A DNA stretch of 64,000 bases. Source: Paraphysomonas bandaiensis. Taxonomy: Eukaryota > Chrysophyceae. Positions 23,380-34,203 of the stretch are shown in pieces. The first letter of the stretch is position 1. Each line of letters starts with the position of its first letter. The stretch lies in NCBI GenBank assembly GCA_965644295.1, contig CBFFRP010000333.1:1-64000 (forward strand), in the 5' to 3' direction. The position numbers and the translations under genes are program-made. The notes under the pieces are model-generated. The model was not told the origin of the DNA, did no database searches, and worked only from the letters and a program-made list of their open reading frames with translations.

Positions 23380-24860
23380 ATATTCATAATTACTCATAGT
23401 ATCAGTATAAATGTGAGCCATACCTATAGAGCCGTTTCGTTGTAACGCGCCAATAAAACTAACGAATATCTGATTTGTAGGATGATTTCTTGGATGCATC
23501 AATAGCATTCCTTTCTCTCGCAATAATTTTCATTCGTATTTCGTTGTCTGCATATGGGCAGTCACATTTTTACAAGCTACAAGCTATGATTTGGAATTTG
23601 GAGTAGTATTACAAGCTCAGATTATGTGGGAAATAGTATTCAATTTATTCAACGTTGCCAAACTGGTTAAATTACCCAAACTATTCGATTAGGGTTAGGG
23701 TATAGAAAGATCAGGTGAGTTTCGACCGATCCGAGTGAGTATAGAGGGGGGGTGTTTTGAGCGCTCTTACTGATATTTTTTATTTGTTGATTCTATAGTG
23801 AATAGTGCATATATACAAGCGCTGTTGTGTGGTGGATACTGATTAGTGATTAGGTCTGCGGACCAGTTAATTTGCGCAGGTTGTAGTCAGTTGTAATTGC
23901 AATTATATATTGCTGTCTGAATTCATTAATACTAAACTCGTACTCAAGTAGATATATATTTGCTGCCAACATGGCTTGCTCAACTGTCATTTCATTCCAG
24001 AGGTGACTATTCACGTGCAAAAAACATAAGATCAGTATTACTCTTACAGTACTGAATAATATTTCTATCTTATTAAGTATCAAATTGATAGGGCGCCCCT
24101 TGTAAAAGGGAAGGGAACTTTGAATCACCAACGCCGTGACAAAGGCAGCTTCTTCCGTGAATGGGGCCCTGTACTTACTCCTTGCTCTTTCTCTATTTTT
24201 CTGGATGATATCTTGTTTAGAATTATATCCATTGCTGCTCTTTACTAAGATAGAATAGTGTCGTTGTTGTTCACTCTTTATTAGGCACTGCGCTGGTAGA
24301 TTCACACAGTGATTCTAGCTCTAATATCAACGAAATGGAATTTCACTTTCACTCCCGTCAGACATTTACTACTGCTCTATATGAAACTGAACAAAGCAAA
24401 CGTTATTGAATAAGATTTTCCATCACATTTAATCTTTTGCTTATGATCCTCAAGCATTACATTCCTTGCACAGAGTTACAACAGCACTTCAATGACCATA
24501 GCCATAACATCATACTATGCATGTATGTATCTTCTGCCTGTATCTGAGATCTATAGACATTACTGTATGTCGGTGTCCAGAGTATCTTGTATCGCTATTT
24601 CAGTTTGATTGAATGAGGTGATGACTTCAGTGGGAAAAAACATCAACATCATCCAAAAAAACAATCCAGTTCATATGGACGATACCAGTAACAAAAAAAA
24701 TATGTGGCTGGGCAGTGTATGCTCCTATGCGGATACATGTACAGTAGATACATGCATGTATAATATACATACATATACATATATACTTATACACGATAGT
24801 GTATTGGTGCATTGCACGCATACAGATTCAAGTACTGGTACAGGGACAGTCAAGATAGGC
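23380..24860. other. Intergenic region with hAT relic and an orphan minus-strand frame
   Basis: 1.5 kb without a firm gene. A 151-codon minus-strand frame at 23850-24305 lacks an ATG start but reads protein-like (RAPFTEEAAFVTALVIQSSL, then MTVEQAMLAANIYLLEYEFS). It may be a gene fragment with an intron near 24050. A degraded hAT terminus overlaps its 3' end. The last 100 bases before the next gene are CATA/TATA-rich. Confidence 0.4.
23850..23925. mobile_element. Degraded hAT terminus
   Basis: The segment AGGTCTGCG...GCGCAGGTTGTAGTCAGTTG, followed by an AATTGCAATTAT run, matches the inward-reading right end of the 7183-8847 element with several differences. No partner end or target duplication is seen. 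Confidence 0.5.
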
Positions 24861-27365
24861 ATGCTGTCTCAATCAACTTTCGTTGTCTTTGCGCGGCGAT
24901 CACAGGTGCGTCTGATGAGTACGCATCCGGTTCGTCCCTACAGCATGAGTCCTATTAAACGACTCGCTTTATCCACCGTTGGTGCTGCATCTCTCGCATG
25001 TTTGCTGGCCAATCAACGACCTGCATATAATGAGAGTGCACTGGATGATCTTCAGAAGTGGTTTAAGGAGAATGTGATGGGAGAGACACTGCAGAGTGCG
25101 CATAAGGAGACCTCTTCTGATGTCATCTCATCGGAGACAGAGGCTTCAAAGAGTGACTCAGAGACTCAAGAGGAAAATGAAGACGAAGAAGTGGCAGATT
25201 CTAATACTGGTAAAGTATATCATAAGGTGGAAGTGCCGTTGGACCCTGAGATAGTGGATGAGCTCCCTGTGATAAGTATTGATGAGGTTCGTGCCGCTGA
25301 TGGACTTGGTGGAGAAGGGCAAAAGCTCCTTGCTACTTATAATGGTATTGTTTATGACGTGACGGAGTTTGCAAACCACCATCCTGGCGGGAGAGATTTG
25401 TTGCGTACAGCAGCTGGGCTGGACTTGAAGCATTTCTTTGAGAACTATACTATCCACGGTCTTTCGGACAAAGCCGCGAATTGGCTAGCACCTCTTGCAG
25501 TGGGAAAGCTAACTCCAGAAGATGCGGAAATAATAGCAGCTGAAACCACACCGGAAGTACATGTTAAGAAGCGACATGTTGTATTGGGTCGGCATCGGCG
25601 AAAAACCTTGCTTGTTGCGGCCACACTTCCCATATGGATACTTCTGCGTAACATTGTCCGTTTGATCGGCGCCGTTGTACCACCTCTTGGGCGACTTTTA
25701 GCTCGCACTCTGCCTGTCACTGTCCCTGGCTACTCGCCCGGCGCTGAGAGACTGAACCCATCTGAGGTTGAAGAGGTGATTGAGGTAGTCCCTGATGGGA
25801 ATGGGGAACTCAAAGTAGTGAAGAAGGTGAAGAAAGAGAAAACTGTGGCAGTCATTGGTGGAGGCGTAGCTGGTTGCGGGGCTGCTTGGACGCTGAAGAG
25901 GTCTGGTTTTAAAGTAACACTGTTTGAGGCTAGACCCCAGGTTTCTGGCAACGCACGAACATTCGACTGGGACTTTTCTCCTTTCAAGTCTGGAAAGGAG
26001 ATGGTTAAGTCCTGTGTATCCGTTACAGCCTGGCCGGCTCTGTACTACAAAAACTATACTGCGCTCTTGGCAGAGCTCGGCATTGAGACTACTCACATTC
26101 CACTGAGCTGGTTTTTGAATAGCAAGGTACCTGGTTATGAGGGATCGTTGTGGGGGGCCGACCCTCGTGTGTACGAGGGATCTCTACGAAAGGTATTTGA
26201 GAAAGATTTTAGGTGCTACGCTGCAGTCGAGAAATTTTCGAGATATACGACCGACTTTTTCCTACTTAATTGGGCTCCGTGGAAGCGCAATGACGAGCCT
26301 TCTATGTACGCTAATCACACCGGTCTCGGTATGTTAAACCCGCTGAATGTAGTGCCGCTATATTCTCTCTTCAAGTTTGTGGGTGGGTCGGATGCGTGGT
26401 GGAATATTATCTTCACACCATACTATACAGCATCCTTCCTGGTGGATGAACTTCGTCCGTTTCCTGCAGTCTTTGGGCCACTCATTGAAGCTCAAATTCC
26501 ATTGCTTCCTAATTCCAAGAATTCGTGGCAAGGAAAATCTGATAAATCGGAGACAGACTGCCACATCACCACGTGCGTCACCTGGAAAGATGCGGGTAAC
26601 GGTATCCGTACTGTTTTCCGCAAACTTGTGGACGGAGTCGACCTCAGAGACCACTCTCGTGTGAGAGAGGTGGTGGTACTACCTAATGGAAAGAAGCGTG
26701 TGATCGATGAAAATGACGCCTATGTGGATGTCGATCGTGTTGTATTTGCCTGCCCAGCGAATGCAGTGGGTAATATTCTCAAAAAGCATGGAGCCCTGGA
26801 GGAGATCATTTTGAACACCCCTGTTTATGCAGATGATCACCACCCTTCCACGGGACACATGCATGCAGTTATGCACTCTGATCCTTCTGTAATTGACCCA
26901 GAATTCAGAGAGGATTGCTTAAAACGGGCCTCAAACTATGTTGAGGTAACTCAGAGCTCTGATGGCTCTCTTAATATTGAAAACCAGTACAACTTTGGTG
27001 TCCAGACGCCTGGTCCTGGCGTTTATGATATGCCACTGAAGGATAAGCCAGTCATGCTCATATCACATGCCTTGGGTGAGGGCAAGTCTATTGACAAAAA
27101 GCTTATCCGTGGCACTGGCAATCACGCACGCGCTCATCCACTTTACTCCGGCTGGAATGTCGCGGCTATTCTCTCTCTTCGACTTGTGCAGGGCAAAGAT
27201 GGTGTGTACTACTGTTCCAACTGGACCACACCTGGCAACTGCCATGATATGAGTCTTTTGAGTGGAATTGTATGCGCCCATGCTATTGGAGCTGAATACC
27301 CTTTCGAAGGGAACAAGGAGGCAAAGAAGGACTTCAATCGCCTGAGAGACCTCATGGGTATCTAG
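24861..27365 (+). CDS. Cytochrome b5 / FAD amine-oxidase-type fusion protein (834 aa)
   Basis: Single exon. The frame is open upstream, but the ATG at 24861 fits a targeting peptide: MLSQSTFVVFARRSQVRLMS, basic and hydroxylated like a mitochondrial presequence, followed by a short hydrophobic segment. After an acidic linker, residues about 134-215 form a cytochrome b5 fold with FANHHPGGRDLL (heme-ligand His of HPGG) and a second candidate His in YTIHGLS. A hydrophobic stretch lies at about 250-285. Residues about 328-820 are a flavoprotein starting VAVIGGGVAGCGAAWTLKRS (dinucleotide-binding GxGxxG) with a later FEARPQVSGNARTFDWD, like the NAD/FAD-binding proteins of the COG2907 group near cyclopropane-fatty-acid enzymes. 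The heme domain may pass electrons to the FAD domain. The substrate is unknown; lipid desaturation or modification is a guess. Confidence 0.85.
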   Translation: MLSQSTFVVFARRSQVRLMSTHPVRPYSMSPIKRLALSTVGAASLACLLANQRPAYNESALDDLQKWFKENVMGETLQSAHKETSSDVISSETEASKSDSETQEENEDEEVADSNTGKVYHKVEVPLDPEIVDELPVISIDEVRAADGLGGEGQKLLATYNGIVYDVTEFANHHPGGRDLLRTAAGLDLKHFFENYTIHGLSDKAANWLAPLAVGKLTPEDAEIIAAETTPEVHVKKRHVVLGRHRRKTLLVAATLPIWILLRNIVRLIGAVVPPLGRLLARTLPVTVPGYSPGAERLNPSEVEEVIEVVPDGNGELKVVKKVKKEKTVAVIGGGVAGCGAAWTLKRSGFKVTLFEARPQVSGNARTFDWDFSPFKSGKEMVKSCVSVTAWPALYYKNYTALLAELGIETTHIPLSWFLNSKVPGYEGSLWGADPRVYEGSLRKVFEKDFRCYAAVEKFSRYTTDFFLLNWAPWKRNDEPSMYANHTGLGMLNPLNVVPLYSLFKFVGGSDAWWNIIFTPYYTASFLVDELRPFPAVFGPLIEAQIPLLPNSKNSWQGKSDKSETDCHITTCVTWKDAGNGIRTVFRKLVDGVDLRDHSRVREVVVLPNGKKRVIDENDAYVDVDRVVFACPANAVGNILKKHGALEEIILNTPVYADDHHPSTGHMHAVMHSDPSVIDPEFREDCLKRASNYVEVTQSSDGSLNIENQYNFGVQTPGPGVYDMPLKDKPVMLISHALGEGKSIDKKLIRGTGNHARAHPLYSGWNVAAILSLRLVQGKDGVYYCSNWTTPGNCHDMSLLSGIVCAHAIGAEYPFEGNKEAKKDFNRLRDLMGI

Positions 27366-27633
27366 GCTGAAGCAGCCTAAAGTATGGCACATCGAATGAA
27401 AGTGATTTGTCATTAGACTAGATGGATGTTGTTGTCTAAAAAGTTGTAAGTTAAGAAAGAAATTTCTCTATATTGTATACAATAGTAGGGAAGATCATTC
27501 TGCTGTGTCAAAGAGATTGATCTAAAATTTAGATTCTAATATACATATTCCGACAATTTTCTTGCTGTAGAACAGTCTTTTACTCTCGTTTACTCCAGAA
27601 ACCAATATCGCTTTGTAGCTCTACAGTCCATAC

Positions 27634-27799
27634 CAGGGATAGGGAACAATATATTGTATTGCATATTGCAATACATTGTACAATATATTGCAAAATATAT
27701 TGATTGGTGGACTGGTCAAATATTCCATCAATAGTGTTTCTGTTAAAAGAGCTCACAATACTATAAAATAGTATTGCAATATATTGTTCCCTATCCCTG
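27634..27799. mobile_element. 166-bp hAT-type MITE with perfect TIR and 8-bp duplication
   Basis: The ends CAGGGATAGGGAACAATATA and its exact inverse are flanked by identical GTCCATAC at 27626-27633 and 27800-27807. The interior is composed of TATTG/CAATA words and could fold into a long hairpin. With no coding capacity it must have been moved by a hAT transposase acting in trans. Confidence 0.9.
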
Positions 27800-27907
27800 G
27801 TCCATACCACTAATATATGTGTAGATGTGTAGTCCAAATTTCACTTAATATTTGTTATTTGTGTGCAGCAGGGTCAGGGAACACTACACTGTATTGTGAA
27901 AACATTA

Positions 27908-27946
27908 GTTATGAACGTCTTATTATTAGCAATAGGCGTGTAAGAT
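27908..27946 (+). repeat. Dispersed repeat R1, copy C (fragment)
   Basis: Only the 5' part is present: GTCTTATTATTAGCAATAGG followed by CGTGTAAGA. Confidence 0.6.
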
Positions 27947-28119
27947 GCAGAAATAATGCGAAAGTATAGAGCATCGTTTGATCGACCGGCTAGAGTAATA
28001 CTCCAAAATTGTTAAGCTATGTCAAGTTATGACACAATTGGATGATTAGAAAGTTAACTGGACGTGTATTCACTCATGAATCAAGTTAAGATAAGAGAAG
28101 ATTATAATAAATATAATAA

Positions 28120-28286
28120 GCAATATATCACGTTATCTCTACTACCATTCATTTCTAGTACGATCTTACATCGTCATGATATCACTTCTCATAATACAGC
28201 TCACCACTACTGTATTCTTCGACTAACGGTCATAATTCCAACACCCTAGAATTACAGCTTTTAATTGCTCAAACAGCAAAACTCAA
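28120..28286 (+). repeat. Repeat shared with 53690-53908
   Basis: The two places share CATTTCT.GTACGATCTTA, ATCGTCATGATAT, CATAATACAG and a TTCAATTGCTC...AACTCAACA ending with scattered differences. No coding frame is conserved. Identity unknown. Confidence 0.55.
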
Positions 28287-28899
28287 CAAGCTAGCTCACT
28301 GTATTGTGTATTGTATGCAATATCCATTCAGTATTTTTCCAAAACTGATCTATGTACTCCATCATTTATTGAGTTATTGAACAGACAACAGACCCTTATT
28401 CTGTATTTTGCTCTTACTTCGACAAAAAAGCATGGTAAATGGTGACTATATTAATAATTAATAGGTGGTGAATATCTATTTAATTGATACATAATACATA
28501 GAATACGGGCAAGCTATTCGCGAGAAGCCCTAAGAAGCCATTTTATGTATGTAGGAGTTGGTTATGTCCAAATAAATTACCCCCCCCCTCTTAAACTAAG
28601 AGTTTTGTAAAATCCAGTGTGACTGGTCATTAACCACGTAGTATACATTTCTAATTGGACATAGTAGAAAGGTACGAGGTATTTCTCAATCAGGCAATTA
28701 CGGCCTTATATAAGACTACTTAAAAGCGCCAACAATCAAGTGGTGATATTATATTTACTAATCGACTGTCCAGTAAACTGTCCGCATGATGATACAAACT
28801 CAACAGTCTAACCGCAGTCATATCAATGTTCAATGGACCTAGGGTAACCATTCGCAAGTCAATATATAGTATGCTAGCCCATGACAAAGTGTCTATTTG

Positions 28900-30053
28900 T
28901 TAAACAACACCAGAGTAAGTGGTTGGAAGCTCCATCGGTGCACCCATTGATACCGATTTGAAATAGTAATAAAAGAAATCTGCCATGATTCCAATGTGTC
29001 CAATCTGTGCGAGTAGAACGATGTACCCCGCCATTCTGCTGCCGGAGTAGTGCAAGAGTTCTTTGAAAGAAGTGACCCAAAACATAAACTCAAATACTCT
29101 TGAAAATCCGAGGGCAAAGACCATGTGGCTTGTTAGAGTCTGGAAAAACAGTTAAAAAACAACAAGCAATGATCCAAAATATGTGATACTGCTTTGAGAA
29201 ATAAACACACAAAAAAAGCACAGTAGTAGACATAAAGTACAGTTACATACCTCCACAACACCACCTTCATCAGTAGCTTGTTTCTGAAACATATACAACT
29301 GTGGTAACATTGCAACGCTCTCGAGATACATTGATATCGTCCAGCATATATCCGAAAACCATTCATTGTTAAGAGAGCTATTACCCTCAAATATTAGAAA
29401 TATCAATGTAAGAGTAATTCTATACTACTTACGGGTGAAATATAATTGCCATGAGCACACAAGGTCCAAGCAAATACAATCCGCCAAGGCGATCGGGGAC
29501 GTGGAGGTTTCCAAACTTATCATACTTTTCATCATATGTCGATACGAGGGGAACAAAGATCAAATAAACAGCAAGACATACAGAAGCCAAACTAATTATT
29601 TCAACAAAATGGTAAAACCAATCGCCAGTCTTATCAAATGGAAGATAGCCTTGGTGCCTCAGAATAGACATTAGACGGCACAGGAACACAACACCGTATA
29701 ATTCGAGAGTCTTTACAGACACACCTTTCGCAGTTTTTCCCGTAAGCATCTTATAGTTTAATAGAGCAAATCCAAAGCATCGCATAAACGAAGCATACGT
29801 CTGTGAATATAAAGTTGGTTAATATCTACAGCCTCCCACTGAGCCCACTCACCAAGAGAAAAGAGAAATCACCACTCGAGAATAAGAAATATACAATCAG
29901 TGAAGCGGTCATGAAGCCACCCCATAGTGCAATGTTCTTATTATTGGACTTGAGGGTAGATTTTATTAACCTGCAATACAGTGGTCATATATACACGCAT
30001 CACTCTACAGACACGCACTCTTTCGCATCTTCCACTTTAAAATTCTGATTCAT
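28900..30053 (-). CDS. ERD2: ER lumen protein retaining receptor (KDEL receptor, ERD2 family)
   Basis: Exons 30053-30019, 29970-29853, 29800-29433, 29377-29251 and 29139-28900; introns 48, 52, 55 and 111 nt; 296 codons. The protein is strongly hydrophobic with about seven membrane helices. Family landmarks include SVKTLELYGVVFLCRLMSIL, the proline-containing GYLPFDKTGDWFYHFVE, the highly conserved MYLESVAMLPQLYMF block, and a final FFYYYFKS. An N-terminal extension of about 50 residues includes an added helix (GGFMTASLIVYFLFSSG), as in the ERD2-related proteins of plants and protists rather than the short canonical form. It should bind HDEL/KDEL-type signals in the Golgi and return ER residents; ligand specificity cannot be read. 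Confidence 0.9.
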
Positions 30054-30718
30054 GACCAGAAGATTCAATTTAATCTAATAGCAGATGAAAGATGCAAGAG
30101 TCTAGTGATTTAATTTATCGTGATGGGTGATTAAGTAAACCCAAACAAGTAGATCACAATTGATGAATGTTAAGATGCACATTGACCGGCCTGTCAATTG
30201 ACTTGCTTGTACTGCCTGCTCTGAATCCCTATACGTTGATCCGGAATACATCCGGTAATATTTGCCGTACGTTACCAGTAGCCGGCCGGTTGTACTTGAA
30301 ATGCTCCCATACATTCCCATCCCTCATATGTGGAGTGGTGGGTAGATATGGGGGGTATTTTTGTATGTCATCTACACGTATACAACAGTGCGGTGCTCAG
30401 TCGACATGGATAAAAGACCACTGCAGCAGTATATATACATATATATGTATACATATTAACCAACACACATAATTCTCGTGCCGATGATAATGAAGTTAAA
30501 GTCTTCTCTTTGACTTTAATCTCGAATATTTTAACCATCAGATTAATCGGATCTTCTTATAGTTTCATCTGACGGTATCGGCTATTCTGTTTACCTGAAT
30601 CACGCCTATAAATACAAGCCTCATAGATTGTTTATTTCTTATTTCTCTTTAGCCGTAATTTCGTATGATGAGTACTTTTATATAACTTTTTCTTCCTTTA
30701 TATTAAAGATAGAGCAAG
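30054..30718. promoter_or_regulatory. Divergent promoter region, KDEL receptor and hybrid kinase
   Basis: 665 bases between divergent starts, with CACGTATACAACAGTG at about 30375 and GCAGCAGTATATATACATAT at 30424. No coding sequence is supported. Confidence 0.35.
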
Positions 30719-32864
30719 ATGCAGCTGGATGCTTTCTCAAAAACAGTTTATGAATCTGACGATGTTGTGGTTGTGATTACTAACAGCGACAACGTTGTCA
30801 CGTATGTTTCTTGTGCCGTTGAAAGTATATTGGGATATACCTCTGCCAGTGTTGTGGGATCCCGGTCTTATGACTTGCCTATGTCACCGGTATGCACCCG
30901 CTTCCATGCTGATGGAAGTCCTGTAGGAATGGAGGTCGTGATACACAGACCTCTCGCTGACGGGGGTGTCCTGCGAATCGAAAAGCCAATAGAAAAGTTT
31001 GGGAATATGGGCTATGATACAGCTCATTTGCGCGTTGTTAATAGTGGGCCCCTTGGGATCCATGTCATCAATGCCCGTGGTGATATCGAGTGGGCGACAG
31101 ATGCGGACATCTCGATATGCGGCTACGACCGGAATGAATATTTAGGTGAATATACATACTTGACTAGTATTATTTATTTCGAAGTAAAATATTTTTTTAT
31201 TGTTTAGGCATGTCGATATGTACTCTTCATGCCATCAAAGAAACTGCTCATGGATTGCTTGCCCGTCTTCGGGCTAAAGAAATCCTCTCTTGTCATCCAG
31301 TGCTTCTCCGCCACCGGGACGGTAGTGTCATTCGAGTAGAGCTGGATTGCAAAGGCGAGTACGATGCGTCTGGAGATCTTTTAAGAGCCTGTTGCTTTAC
31401 TCGTTTGATAGAGCCGGGGCGGGCATCACCCAGCAGTCCGCGTAATCACCGTTCTGGTACCGTGGATGATGAAGACGATTGTGACTTGGACATGTCGTCA
31501 AGAGAGACACAATTCCTCGCCCAAATGAGCCACGATATCCGTACTCCCATAAACGGAGTAATTGGAATGGCCTCGTTGCTACAAACCACACAGTTGACCT
31601 CTGAGCAGAAGGAGTTCGTGGATACTATTGAGTCCTCTTCGTCTCTACTTCTGGCACTGCTCAACGACATTCTCGACATTACTAAAATAGAGTCAGGCAA
31701 GATAAATCTGGAAAGTATACCCATTGACATTGAACAGGTAGATTTATTTTACACTTTTCTTTGAGATGTCTCATTGTGTTCTGCTTGCCAGATCGTATCC
31801 AATGCCGTGCGCACACTTTCTTTTGAAGCTGCAAAGAAAGAAGTTCCCATCCGAGTCAACAGCTCTACGTCATTCGGAAAGAGTTTTCCACAGTATATAG
31901 GTGACCCTAACCGCATAAAACAGGTCGTAATGAACTACCTCTCGAACGCGGTCAAGTTTACCCATAAGGGGTCAATTGAAATACACCTGGAAGCTGTTCC
32001 TGTGGAGGGGGAAAGCAACCAAGACATGGTCCGCATTGAGGTCAAAGACACCGGAATTGGAATCGAAGACACATCGAAGCTCTTTTCTCCTTTTGTTCAG
32101 GCATCAAACTCTACGAGTCGAGAGTACGGAGGCACTGGACTAGGTCTGAGTATATGTCGACAGTTGACAGAGCGTATGGGCGGAGAAGTTGGTGTATCCT
32201 CTGTGGTCGGAGAAGGGACTTGCATCTGGTCCACCATCCCGTTGCCCAGGTACACTGCACCGGGGCCAGCAGAGCACTCTAACAGCCACGAGTCATCTCA
32301 TGCAAGCGAACCGTCGAAGCAACAAAAGTCCAAGTCCTTCCCGGCGGAATGGCGGGATAAGTGCTCTATTTTGCTTGCAGAAGATAACAAGGTTAACCAG
32401 AAAGTCATGTTGCACATGCTCAAGCGCTTGGGGTTTAGCGCAGTTACAGTTGTAGAGAACGGTCGAAGGGCTGTAGATGAGTTCGCTATGTCTCTCATCG
32501 CAGATGGGACTCGGCGGCCCTACAGTATCATTCTAATGGACTGTCAAATGCCTGAGCTGGACGGCTATGACGCCACCCGCATGATTCGTGAAATGGAGAA
32601 AGACTGGTCTACAGGTTTGAAAGGTATTTTTTGCTATTGTCTCCTGCAGGGCTCTAACCAACGTGTACAGGTTCAAACGGCAAGTCTGATGAATACCGCC
32701 AAGTCCCAATCATTGCTCTCACAGCGAATGCGTCCGAGAGCGATCGCCAATCTTGTCTCGGGTGTGGAATGAGTGATTTTTGCACTAAACCGTTGACGCT
32801 GGAGAAACTTGACGATGTAATTTATGCCTGGATCTCCCGACATATCGCGAACAATTCGCATTAG
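30719..32864 (+). CDS. Hybrid sensor histidine kinase with PAS domains and receiver
   Basis: Exons 30719-31145, 31208-31737, 31792-32623 and 32671-32864; introns 62, 54 and 47 nt; 660 aa. Order: two PAS-like sensor regions (about 1-110 and 110-225), a HisKA helix with [19 protein letters not shown] (phospho-acceptor His251), and a HATPase_c domain with [10 protein letters not shown] (N box), VKDTGIGI (G1), FSPFVQ (F box) and GGTGLGLSI (G2). A Ser-rich linker leads to a receiver from about residue 510 with [23 protein letters not shown] (phospho-Asp569), ALTAN and TKPL (Lys636). All catalytic motifs are intact, so it should autophosphorylate and relay His to Asp within one chain. No transmembrane segment is seen, so it is likely cytosolic; the PAS ligand is unknown. 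Such kinases occur in plants, fungi, amoebae and SAR protists but not animals. Confidence 0.95.
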
Positions 32865-34203
32865 AAAGACGTATCTAATTTAGTTGTCATATATGGTCAA
32901 TATATCTCGGTTTGATGCAATTGGTATTGCATGGAGTGCTAGAGCTGTAATTGTCTTCAGACAGATGACATGTACACCAATATTACAATGAAGTATGGCG
33001 TCAACGCGATAGTTGCATATTATCTGGCACTCCGACGTTCCATCTGGGAGGTGTTGTATCAATACTTGTCGTTATGTTGTTACAATAATAATGTGCGAAA
33101 TGCGTACGAGTGAGTAAATGTGTTGTAGATGGCATGTAGGAATGGAAGTAAAAACACAAAATGCACCATGTTTGGAATAGTTTAAGATAGCTTCTTATGA
33201 TAGCACTTAATAATACATGGTTGAAATATGGTGTATGTCGAATGTGATATTCTGGTATAAGATTGGTGGTGCTAAAGTGTTGATAATGTATGCTGACATA
33301 GTCCCATAAAAGTTGGATATATACAATATATGAAGTTTAACGTGAACCCATCTATATTATTCTAGAAATTGTAGAGTTGGGTAAATTATGGCGATTAAAA
33401 TACTATAGTGTCATGATATAAGAATGGGTGACATTGTTAGGAAGCGACTTAGGATATATTCCGACGAGATATGATATGAATAAAGGCAAATGATCAAATG
33501 TCTAATTATTTATTCACTATAATTCTACAACATTTTTGCTGATAAGCACTCGGTCAGTTCAACTACAACTAAGCTCAAGTCAGGTAAGGTTCAGCAACAA
33601 AGCGAAAAATATTTGCGAGTAGCTAAGAACTCCACTCTAGCACTTTCGTTCGATGCATTTTTTGTAAGAGATACCTGCAAAGTTCAGGTTTCGAATAACA
33701 GTCTCTTGTACATAGCTTTTCGATAACTATCAACTAAACACAAAATATTAATATGTGGGTACATAATTCATTGCACAGAGGCTAGCTGAGTGATCTAAAA
33801 CAGTAACTGCTCAAACTGTTGCTTTGACTTGAAAAGACGTCTCGGAATTCCAGTGTGTCTGTTGCAAATATACAGCACCTCTATGTACCACACTGTCCAC
33901 ACTGCTGCACACTGCAAACCCCACAGATGACTGAATAATGGGGAAAACAAAACTCTCTGAAGTGAGATGGTATATACTGTATATACAGCAGTATTATAAT
34001 GGACTACACGCATTTTCAAGTTGTGTATAGCAGTACGGTAGCAGTATGCAGTTTGCAGTATGCTCCAATCAGTCCCAGTCAGATATGTGCGTATATGTAC
34101 ACAGAGACCACTGCTGTATGAGCTCTAGCGTACATAGAACACTGCAATCTTATTACCATCACCCTTCATTGTTGCTGGAACTGATAAGCTACTCAACGGA
34201 TCT
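32865..34203. other. Intergenic DNA with a motif-rich 3' part
   Basis: 1.3 kb AT-rich, no gene supported. The last 240 bases before the next ATG contain GGTATATACTGTATATACAG followed by CAGTATTAT (33968-33997), then TAGCAGTACGGTAGCAGTAT (from 34027), the same motif class seen upstream of other genes. Confidence 0.5.

Larger units (their letters stand above)
27366..28899. other. Intergenic DNA with MITE and repeats
   Basis: 1.5 kb between convergent genes. It holds a 166-bp MITE with exact duplication (27634-27799), a related CAGGGTCAGGGAACA terminus near 27879, a fragment of repeat R1 at 27908, and a repeat shared with 53.7 kb. No gene is supported. Confidence 0.6.

Noticed and set aside
23688-23702. 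TTAGGGTTAGGG, telomere-like
   Set aside because: Only two units, with ordinary sequence on both sides; too short to call an interstitial telomere.
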